Source: Saprospiraceae bacterium
GTDB lineage: Bacteria > Bacteroidota > Bacteroidia > Chitinophagales > Saprospiraceae
Direction: 5' to 3'
Length of the DNA: 64,000 nucleotides
Assembly: GCA_022448955.1 (NCBI GenBank)
Contig: JAKVCU010000002.1
Span: forward strand, 1 to 64,000
The number at the start of each line of letters is the position of its first letter. The stretch's first letter is position 1. The position numbers and the translations under genes are program-made. The notes beneath the pieces were generated by a model. That model worked only from the letters and a program-made list of their open reading frames with translations. It did no database searches and was not told the origin of the DNA. Of the stretch, positions 19,217-26,697 are shown one piece after another.

Positions 19217-20299
19217 ATGGCTACAGAGTTAGAAAATTTACAACAACTATTAGAAGATAAAATTAACAAATTAGGCTTCTTCCGACAAGAGCTAAATAAA
19301 GCCTATGATACGGCTCAAAAATTTAGCCTGACCCAAGATATTGCAATACTTGAAAGCGAAGTGCTCAAAATCAAAAAGCAAATCAAAGAAATTTCAGGAT
19401 TGGATATTTATGAAGAAGGCAGCCAATTAAAGGCACAAATACAGAAGTTGAATATTGATGTAGATGTAGCTGAAATCCATCTGGTCAATTGCAATCGAGA
19501 TAATGCTTATAATAAATTTTGGGACTCTTATGATAAGAAGGTAGATAAAGGCCAGCGTTTTCAGTTTTATTTCATCATTGCCTGCCCTACGCAACAACCC
19601 AATTCCTTTGCCGAAAGGATGGTCTATGAAGTCATTGTAGATGAGCTAGAAGAAGATCTTGGTGCCATCAATTATGTGAGTTTTCCTGATAGCAATCGCG
19701 TGAAAATTGAAGATTTGCCGCTCAGGCGAAATGCACGTAATTCCATTCGAGAATTTAAGAAATACTTCCTCAAAAGATTTAATTTACAAGATCAAGAAGT
19801 GAGTCTAGAGGAATATATTGAGACAGGGCTGCCCAATCTAGATTATGAATATGTAGCAACTGTTTTTGACTTAAATGCCAGCAAGTGGAATGCCGTATTG
19901 ATGGAAGAATACCTTCAATGGATCATCGATATATTTAGTGATACGCACCCTGATGTTCCCAATTTTTTATTCTTTTTTGCCATTTTCTTGAGAGATATTC
20001 ATATTGATCCCATCAAATCAGAGCATGAGCTCATTCTTAATCAGATAGAAGCCTTGCAACAGCAATTCCCAAATAAAGTGACGACCATTAAGCGCTTGAA
20101 GCCTATACCTATTCCTATCTTAGAAGATTGGATCAGAGATTTAGGCGAGCAGAATCAGGCGGTCATTGAAGATACTATCAAAGAGATTGTCGCAAGCTTA
20201 CCTAAAGAAAAAAGAGAGCAATATCAAAATGAAAAATCTATAGATATGACGGATGTGGAACGCTTCCAAGAAATCGTCTATCATTTAACCCAGAATTAG
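19217..20299 (+). CDS. Adaptor protein with shared coiled-coil module and inactive-STAND-like domain
   Basis: This 360-residue protein has no signal peptide. Residues of about 8-60 (FFRQELNKAYDTAQKFSL and flanks) match the last 50 residues of the caspase, about 21 identities over 38 positions by eye, so the two probably bind through this module. From residue 80 the pattern HLVNCNRDNAYNKFWDSY, then FQFYFIIACPTQQPNSFAER, resembles the inactive STAND (iSTAND) domains of conflict systems. The place where a Walker A loop would be reads ACPTQQPNS, with no GK[ST], so nucleotide binding there is unlikely. The C-terminal half is helical and unrecognised. A link between sensor/ATPase and effector is the most likely role. 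Confidence 0.65.
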   Translation: MATELENLQQLLEDKINKLGFFRQELNKAYDTAQKFSLTQDIAILESEVLKIKKQIKEISGLDIYEEGSQLKAQIQKLNIDVDVAEIHLVNCNRDNAYNKFWDSYDKKVDKGQRFQFYFIIACPTQQPNSFAERMVYEVIVDELEEDLGAINYVSFPDSNRVKIEDLPLRRNARNSIREFKKYFLKRFNLQDQEVSLEEYIETGLPNLDYEYVATVFDLNASKWNAVLMEEYLQWIIDIFSDTHPDVPNFLFFFAIFLRDIHIDPIKSEHELILNQIEALQQQFPNKVTTIKRLKPIPIPILEDWIRDLGEQNQAVIEDTIKEIVASLPKEKREQYQNEKSIDMTDVERFQEIVYHLTQN

Positions 20300-20312
20300 A
20301 AAATAAAAAAAT

Positions 20313-21260
20313 ATGAGTTTTCATATATACGGAAAAGAAGGAAAAGGGAAGTTACCCCCATTTGAAGTCAACCAGCGACTGAATGATCCTTCTTTGTATA
20401 AACCCTCCACTGGTTTGATCAATGCCGTCAATGTAGCGCTCAACCTTGGTCAACCGCTCTTACTTACTGGTGAGCCGGGAACTGGTAAAACCCAATTAGC
20501 CTACCATATTGCATGGTTTTTTGAATTAGGTGATCCGCTCATCTTTAATGCACAAACGACCTCTAGTGCGACCGACCTTTTTTATAGATATGACGCATTA
20601 GCCCACTTCCAATATAATCAAAATAATGCCAACGCCCTATCAGATGATGAAATCGAGCAACTGTTCATCAACTACCAAGCACTGGGAAGTGCGATTATAG
20701 AACAAGAGCGAAAGGTCGTTTTATTGGATGAGATTGATAAGGCACCGCGGGATTTACCTAATGATGTATTAGCTGCGATTGAAAAGCTCCAATTCGATGT
20801 TCCTGAGATCAATAAAACGTATGAAACATCCGCTAATAATCGTCCGATTATCATCATGACTAGTAATTCTGAAAAGAATTTACCTGATGCATTTCTTCGT
20901 AGAGTCATCTATTATCATATACCATTCCCCGAGGCAGAAAGCTTGTTAGATATTATTTCTGGTAAAGTAGATCAGTTTACCCAAGAAGAATTAAGGCTCA
21001 TTGTCAACCATTTTAACAATATACGGGAAGACAAAAGCTTAAAACTCAAAAAACTCCCTGCGACTGCGGAGTTGATTTTTTGGGCTAATCTGCTAAAAAA
21101 ACTGAACTTCCCTATTGCCAAGCTTCCGGATATTGCTAAGCTCAGTGAGGAAGAAAAGGAGCAGTTAGTCACTTCCTATTCTGTATTAGCTAAGACAAGA
21201 GAAGACTTGGAAACGCTCAAAGAAAAAGTGCAAGGAAAAACCAGAAGAAAAAGAAGATAA
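20313..21260 (+). CDS. MoxR-type AAA+ ATPase
   Basis: This 315-residue ATPase of the MoxR/RavA group probably forms a ring that works on a vWA-domain partner. Walker A is GEPGTGKT (residues 53-60), Walker B is VVLLDEID with D139-E140, and sensor 1/arginine region IIMTSNSEKNLPDAFLRRV lies near residues 177-195. The lid (residues 215-290) is helical, and the tail is strongly basic (GKTRRKRR). MoxR ATPases are typically encoded next to vWA proteins; here the next gene carries a vWA-like domain, 25 bases downstream. The upstream spacer is 13 bases. ATP-dependent licensing of the caspase system is inferred from comparable operons. Confidence 0.9.
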   Translation: MSFHIYGKEGKGKLPPFEVNQRLNDPSLYKPSTGLINAVNVALNLGQPLLLTGEPGTGKTQLAYHIAWFFELGDPLIFNAQTTSSATDLFYRYDALAHFQYNQNNANALSDDEIEQLFINYQALGSAIIEQERKVVLLDEIDKAPRDLPNDVLAAIEKLQFDVPEINKTYETSANNRPIIIMTSNSEKNLPDAFLRRVIYYHIPFPEAESLLDIISGKVDQFTQEELRLIVNHFNNIREDKSLKLKKLPATAELIFWANLLKKLNFPIAKLPDIAKLSEEEKEQLVTSYSVLAKTREDLETLKEKVQGKTRRKRR

Positions 21261-21285
21261 ACTAAGCTGAAAAATAACTTGTAGA

Positions 21286-24200
21286 ATGAAATCTACCCAA
21301 ATCAATCGATTAGTCGCTGAAATAGTCAACCAAATGAATTTGGAAGGCCAGTCGATTGGTGTGGATCAATATCTACAAATTCAAGATTTATTAGGTCGCT
21401 TGCCAACCGAAACTAGCGAACAAGAGATAAAAGAACTGCTTGTTCCTATTTTGGCCACAAGTCCACAGGAACAACAGCATCTATATAACCTTTTTGAGCA
21501 AGTTAGTGCACGATTTGAGCGAATAGATAATGCTGTAGTGATAGAACAGCAGCCTAAACGTTTTACGGTTTGGTTAATTTTAGTATTCATTGCTTTTGGC
21601 TTATTGTTTTTCCTTTCTGGCTTTTTGGTCGATAGCTTAGTTTTTAATTATTGGTCAAACCCTAGTTATTCTATAGGCTTGCTCACCCTCTTTGGAGCGA
21701 GTATTTTTTTGCTGAGACAGGTAAAAAATACAAGATGGAGAATTTTCCTTAGCAGTATTTATATTATTGCAGCGATCTTTGGAAATACACTCAAGAATTT
21801 CGTTCTCAATAAAGCTACTGATCGGCTTTACGTAAAAGTATTTGACGAAAGTCTTCAAGCAGGCGATACCATTCAGCGAAACATCAGTATTCCACCTGGG
21901 ACCTTCCCTGATCGTTTCACTTTTGATAGTTCTGGCATACAATCTGGTATTTTTCAAGCCATAGATAGTCTTCAGTTTCAGTTTATTGGCTTAAGCCAAA
22001 CAGAAGCGAATCAGGCGGATACTGTTATTATTCAACTCTATCAAGGATCTCATTTAATTGACAAACTTACTTACACTTTTACTATTTATGCCCCAGCAAA
22101 AATACAGGCTAATGAAATAGAGCTTCCTCGAGCTACTAAAGTAGCCCAATTGCAACCACTACCCTATCCTTACTATCATGACTTTAATAGTCTACATATT
22201 GATCCTGACTTATTAGCCAGAGCTGATTTTTACGAGCGTTTTGAGGTTTGGATTAAACTCTTAATAATTAGCTTTATTACTTTTTTCTTTATGTCCATTC
22301 TTCGATGGCGACAAAGCGAAGAGCAGCAGCTCATTGCCGAGTTGGAATCACATAATAACCCTCCCTTTGTTTGGAACATCCAAATTCCTAATATAAAAGA
22401 TGTTGCTTTAGAGCAGGACTTAAAGCTTTCGCTAAATCAACTACGACAAAGGACTACTGACGAAAGAACGGCCATTGATATTAAAAATACAGTCAAAAAA
22501 ACCGCTCAAAATGCAGGTCAAATATCTCTTATCTATCGTCAATTGACCAAAGCAGGAGAATATCTATTATTGATAGACAGAAGTAATATAGATGATCATA
22601 GATCGAGATTGTTCGACACTATTTTTCAATATTTCCAAAAGGAAGAAGTGGAAATGGAGCGTTTCTTTTATGATGGTGACCCTAGGCTGTGTTTTAATGA
22701 AGAACATCCAAAAGGCATAAACATTGGAGAACTCCAGCAAAAGTATGGTGATGCCCGCTTAATCATCATTGGTTCAGCACATCGAATGCTTCATCCATTC
22801 ACTGGAAAGCTATCAAAGTGGACTTCTATTTTCACAGCTTGGAATAAAAGAGCTATACTTAGTCCACGTCCAGTTTCAGATTGGAAACGGAAGGAAAGAC
22901 ACTTATCTAGTACATTTCAGCTGATGCCTGCTAGTATCAAAGGTTTGGAAACCGCCTTAGACCAGTTTGAAGCCAAAGATCCATTACCATGGGAAGATGC
23001 AGTAGCAAGAGTTACAGATGCAATGGTGGAGCCTATTCGTTTTGAAGGAAATATTTTAGACACCTTGGAGTGTCATTATTCGCCAAAAATGATTCAATGG
23101 ATTGCAGCTTGTGCCATCTATCCAAGTTTGCATTGGGACCTTACGTTATATCTAGGGCAACAACTATCGACGGAAGAGACGAATTTGTTGAGCCTTTCGA
23201 ATTTAATGTCGTTGAATCGTTTGCCATGGTTTGTGGAAGGCAAAATCCCTGATCAAGTCAGGTTGCCATTATTAGAGCTTATTCCTGAAGATCAAGAGCA
23301 AGAACTACGAAAGAAACTATATGACATATTCCTAGAAAATCCACCCCCACAAGCCAATTCTGTGGCTTTTGATGAGTATAAAATGCAGCTCATCCTTAAT
23401 GAGATGTTATTGAGTGATCATCCACAGCGCAAGGAAGAGTTAGAAAAAGAATATGCACAATATCTTGCTGCTGGTTACCCAACCGATTTTGCCGTTCTGA
23501 AATATTTGGAAAGAGAAGCTTCGCCTCTAGATTTTTATGTGCCAGACGAATTAAAAGATTTGGCGAAAGCCAGAAGAGAAAAGAAGAAGTGGAAAAACAC
23601 CTTTAAAATATCATTGTGGGATATTGCAAAAGAACTAGCTGCTTTCCTATGTATCATTGTGGGAGCATCCTTTGTAGTAGGTGTGATTGCCTATTTCGTA
23701 GATCAATACGTAAATGGTGATTTGGCACAAGAGTTTCAAGAAGCCTCTTTTTTAATGTCTATGGCATTTTTCATTCTTGTACCCTTTATGCTGTGGGTAA
23801 TTTGGTTTTGGCTAGTATTAAAGCCTGTTCAATTTCTTCGTAAGAGTAAGTTAGCCAGTCGTTTTAGAAAGTATTTCCCTAATCCTTATGGCAATATTTT
23901 AGAGAAAAACAATATGGCTATACTTCGTTGGATGATACCGCTGTGGATAGCCATGATAAGTATTACCATTCTTCTAGATCCAAAAATTAAAGCCTGCACA
24001 GGGGAATTGGTCCATTATCAAGAAGATAGTACCGAGCCAATCAAGGAAAAAGTGATATTGAATGCTAGTGCGCTATGTTTAAGTATGCCTAAAGACCACC
24101 TCATTTATCAAGAAAGATTAGCTTTAGACGCTATCCAGCTAAACGAATTAAATGTGGTAGATAGCATCAATCGCAACTTTCGTTCTTTCTCCAGTTTGGA

Positions 24201-25986
24201 TCCAGACTCAATTGCATTTTTAAATGCCTTTAAAACAGAGCGTTCTGCTTTAATTCGTCAGCAGCATATTCGATTGAGTAATGATGAATTACTGGATCAA
24301 TTTATCATTGATACCCTATTTGAATATGTAGATACCTCTAGCTTGATTTCTTTTGTGACAGGTAGCAATGCCTTAGAAAACATGGATCGACTCAGTGAGT
24401 ATTATCAGACTTATCCAGTAAAAGAATATACGGCTAATCTAGCGGTAGAAAATTATAATATTGGTATCACCTATTATAATGAGTATGTTGTTCAATTAAC
24501 AGAAAATATAGGAGATGATCCCAATTCCTTTGATCAAATGGAGCAAAATATAAGTGGAAATATCTCTGAACAAAATATACAGCAACAGCTTCCGGTAGAA
24601 CAACCCATATCTTCAGAAGAACTGCTTAAATACAACCTACATAGAGCGATTGGGTACTTCTTTTTATCCTATCTCTATGATACTCAAAATCCATTTATTC
24701 GCGATGCACTATTTATGACGCTCAGCAAACAACCCAAACAAGCGGAGTTTATTAATTTGATGGCAAGTATTGTTGATGAATCAGGTGCACCTATCGCAGA
24801 TGCAGAATTAAGAACTAATTTTGGAACGACTACTTTCTCGGATGAAGATGGATTTGCAACACTCGAAATTCCAACATCTTTAAGAGATAGTAGCATTTTA
24901 ATTACCGTTAGTAAAGATTCTAGAAATACGAAATACGCCAAAATGCTATTTAGATTCATCCCTAATGAAGTAGAAGGTGATGTCGAGATTCAACTAAAAA
25001 AAGAAGATACTCCAAAAGAAGAAATCCTCATCTTTCGGAATAAAGCTGGCAATGAAGGCCTTCGAGATGCCAATGGAAAAATCATCGTCCCGGCTAATTA
25101 TACAAAAATAGATCAAGACCCTATTAGTGGTTTATTTAGAGTACAACAAAAGTCTAAGATTGGCCTACAAATGGGATATATTGATCAAAAAGGCGAGATC
25201 GTCATCCCTATTCGATATAATAAACTAGGATTTATTCGGGATGGCTTGATCCTAGCAGAAGATCAGCTATTTGGCTATTTGGATAGCAAAGGTCGTGTAG
25301 TGATTGATTTCCAATACGAGTTTGCACGTGATTTTAATAAAGGATTGGCACAAGTATCCTCAAGGGTAAATGGTAGAAGTTATTCTTACTCAATCAATCG
25401 AAATGGTCAATGTCAAAGTAATTGTCCCCCAGTATATGGAACGATAAGAGATGATGTAAGTGGAGCAATTTATCAAACTGTCAAAATTGGAAATCAAGTT
25501 TGGTTAGCAGAAAATCTAAAAGTAAAAACTATTGACTCTTGGTGCTACGATGATGATCCTAAGAATTGTGAAAAATTTGGTCGCTTGTATACCTGGGATG
25601 CAGCTATTCGTGCTTGTCCAAGAGGTTGGCGTTTGCCAAGCATAAATGATTGGTTAGTACTAATAGAAAATTCAAATAATATTTTACCTTTTGATGTTTC
25701 GATGGCAGGTGTAAGAAATACAGACGGCAAATACGATTATTTAAATTTACAGTCTCACATTTGGACTGCAACAGATCAGAATTCTCGGGAAGGAAGTGCT
25801 TTATTCCTTATTTTTAAAAATGCGCTCCCTTCAAAAAACAAAAAGGCGCAAACGAAAGATGTTATCATTGATGAGGAAGGCGAAGTTTTATTTGATAATA
25901 CAAGCATAAGTGTACGAACAAGTGAGGCGGGCTACAAATCAGATGGCTTATCGTGTAGATGTATTCAAGACTTTACAAAAAAGTAA
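21286..25986 (+). CDS. Large membrane protein: vWA-like domain plus periplasmic WG/FISUMP tail
   Basis: This 1566-residue protein has seven predicted helices: near residues 93-115, 122-138, 150-168, 319-341, 776-800, 822-848 and 880-900. Basic residues at 143-150, 342-346 and 849-870 predict N-inside and C-outside. Residues 345-560 look like a cytoplasmic vWA domain (YLLLIDRSNI then ARLIIIGSAH); the MIDAS is incomplete, D431-x-S433-x-I435 instead of DxSxS. The outer part (900-1566) has a carboxypeptidase-regulatory-like fold near 1155, three WG-type repeats near 1258, 1297 and 1330 (e.g. GYIDQKGEIVIPIRY), and a FISUMP domain from 1384 (GNQVWLAENL, GRLYTWDAA, CPRGWRLPS). It is probably the envelope sensor and the vWA partner of the MoxR ATPase. 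Domain calls are by eye. Confidence 0.75.
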   Translation: MKSTQINRLVAEIVNQMNLEGQSIGVDQYLQIQDLLGRLPTETSEQEIKELLVPILATSPQEQQHLYNLFEQVSARFERIDNAVVIEQQPKRFTVWLILVFIAFGLLFFLSGFLVDSLVFNYWSNPSYSIGLLTLFGASIFLLRQVKNTRWRIFLSSIYIIAAIFGNTLKNFVLNKATDRLYVKVFDESLQAGDTIQRNISIPPGTFPDRFTFDSSGIQSGIFQAIDSLQFQFIGLSQTEANQADTVIIQLYQGSHLIDKLTYTFTIYAPAKIQANEIELPRATKVAQLQPLPYPYYHDFNSLHIDPDLLARADFYERFEVWIKLLIISFITFFFMSILRWRQSEEQQLIAELESHNNPPFVWNIQIPNIKDVALEQDLKLSLNQLRQRTTDERTAIDIKNTVKKTAQNAGQISLIYRQLTKAGEYLLLIDRSNIDDHRSRLFDTIFQYFQKEEVEMERFFYDGDPRLCFNEEHPKGINIGELQQKYGDARLIIIGSAHRMLHPFTGKLSKWTSIFTAWNKRAILSPRPVSDWKRKERHLSSTFQLMPASIKGLETALDQFEAKDPLPWEDAVARVTDAMVEPIRFEGNILDTLECHYSPKMIQWIAACAIYPSLHWDLTLYLGQQLSTEETNLLSLSNLMSLNRLPWFVEGKIPDQVRLPLLELIPEDQEQELRKKLYDIFLENPPPQANSVAFDEYKMQLILNEMLLSDHPQRKEELEKEYAQYLAAGYPTDFAVLKYLEREASPLDFYVPDELKDLAKARREKKKWKNTFKISLWDIAKELAAFLCIIVGASFVVGVIAYFVDQYVNGDLAQEFQEASFLMSMAFFILVPFMLWVIWFWLVLKPVQFLRKSKLASRFRKYFPNPYGNILEKNNMAILRWMIPLWIAMISITILLDPKIKACTGELVHYQEDSTEPIKEKVILNASALCLSMPKDHLIYQERLALDAIQLNELNVVDSINRNFRSFSSLDPDSIAFLNAFKTERSALIRQQHIRLSNDELLDQFIIDTLFEYVDTSSLISFVTGSNALENMDRLSEYYQTYPVKEYTANLAVENYNIGITYYNEYVVQLTENIGDDPNSFDQMEQNISGNISEQNIQQQLPVEQPISSEELLKYNLHRAIGYFFLSYLYDTQNPFIRDALFMTLSKQPKQAEFINLMASIVDESGAPIADAELRTNFGTTTFSDEDGFATLEIPTSLRDSSILITVSKDSRNTKYAKMLFRFIPNEVEGDVEIQLKKEDTPKEEILIFRNKAGNEGLRDANGKIIVPANYTKIDQDPISGLFRVQQKSKIGLQMGYIDQKGEIVIPIRYNKLGFIRDGLILAEDQLFGYLDSKGRVVIDFQYEFARDFNKGLAQVSSRVNGRSYSYSINRNGQCQSNCPPVYGTIRDDVSGAIYQTVKIGNQVWLAENLKVKTIDSWCYDDDPKNCEKFGRLYTWDAAIRACPRGWRLPSINDWLVLIENSNNILPFDVSMAGVRNTDGKYDYLNLQSHIWTATDQNSREGSALFLIFKNALPSKNKKAQTKDVIIDEEGEVLFDNTSISVRTSEAGYKSDGLSCRCIQDFTKK

Positions 25987-25998
25987 TTCGTTAGCAAT

Positions 25999-26391
25999 AT
26001 GGAATTTCAACAACTTCAGGAAAAATGCGAAGATTGGATTGAGGAAGGCTTAAGCTATGTTGATATCAAACGTAGACTTAAAAATACAACTCAAGCGACG
26101 GAGGAAGAACAAAAGCGTTTACTGCTTAAAGTAGATGAGATCATTGCCGTCAATGAATTAAAAGATCAAGCTAAACAGCAAGCACTAATCAAAATACTGT
26201 TAAGTGGATTATTCCTGATTTTAGGGATAAGTACCTATTTAATATCTCCGGATAATTATCGGGTGGTAGCTATCCTAACAGGAGGTGCTGCCTACTATTT
26301 TGGTAAAAATGCTTATGCCGATTATAAGAACCCCAAAGTAGATTCCCCGCTAAGCATCAAGAAGAAAAAGGGAAGATTCGATCGTTTCTAA
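25999..26391 (+). CDS. Small two-helix membrane protein at the end of the caspase/MoxR operon
   Basis: This 130-residue protein has a charged helical N-terminus (residues 1-65), two hydrophobic segments (about 68-86, ALIKILLSGLFLILGISTYL, and 90-104, VVAILTGGAAYYFG) and a very basic C-terminus (SIKKKKGRFDRF). Both ends are therefore predicted to be cytoplasmic. It starts 12 bases after the large membrane protein and is probably cotranscribed. I do not recognise a family. Possible roles include partner of the sensor, membrane anchor, or a small membrane-disrupting effector; nothing in the sequence decides between these. Confidence 0.6.
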   Translation: MEFQQLQEKCEDWIEEGLSYVDIKRRLKNTTQATEEEQKRLLLKVDEIIAVNELKDQAKQQALIKILLSGLFLILGISTYLISPDNYRVVAILTGGAAYYFGKNAYADYKNPKVDSPLSIKKKKGRFDRF

Positions 26392-26697
26392 TCTATTCAT
26401 CTTACCCTTTCAAAATGTCAAGCTTTTGCATTTCTGAACAGAAAGAAGAATTTTTTGTCTATTGGGTATGTAACTTTTTATTGGTTTGTCGTTTTGAAGT
26501 AGGAATGCAATGAAATTTCATAATAACTTCCATTTCTAAAATATATGCTAAGGCCAAATTAATAGCCTATCATATGCTCTCAGTTCGGCACATTATCCAA
26601 TTTGAGCAAAGAGTCATTACTGACTTTTTGCTAAGCATGCAGTAAAATAAAATGTCATGTACGTCTTATCCTTACACATGTCTTAAAAACCACAGTT
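26392..26697. other. Intergenic region between caspase/MoxR operon and OmpA-domain gene
   Basis: This 306-base AT-rich stretch has no credible coding frame. A weak hairpin (TTTCTG/CAGAAA near 26434) followed by a short T-run near 26450 may end the upstream operon. The promoter of the OmpA-domain gene should lie in the last 150 bases, but I see no convincing Bacteroidota TAnnTTTG box. Confidence 0.4.

Noticed and set aside
26434..26456. Hairpin with T-run as a firm terminator of the caspase/MoxR operon
   Set aside because: The stem is only 6 bases with a 2-base loop, too weak to list as a terminator; mentioned only in the intergenic entry.
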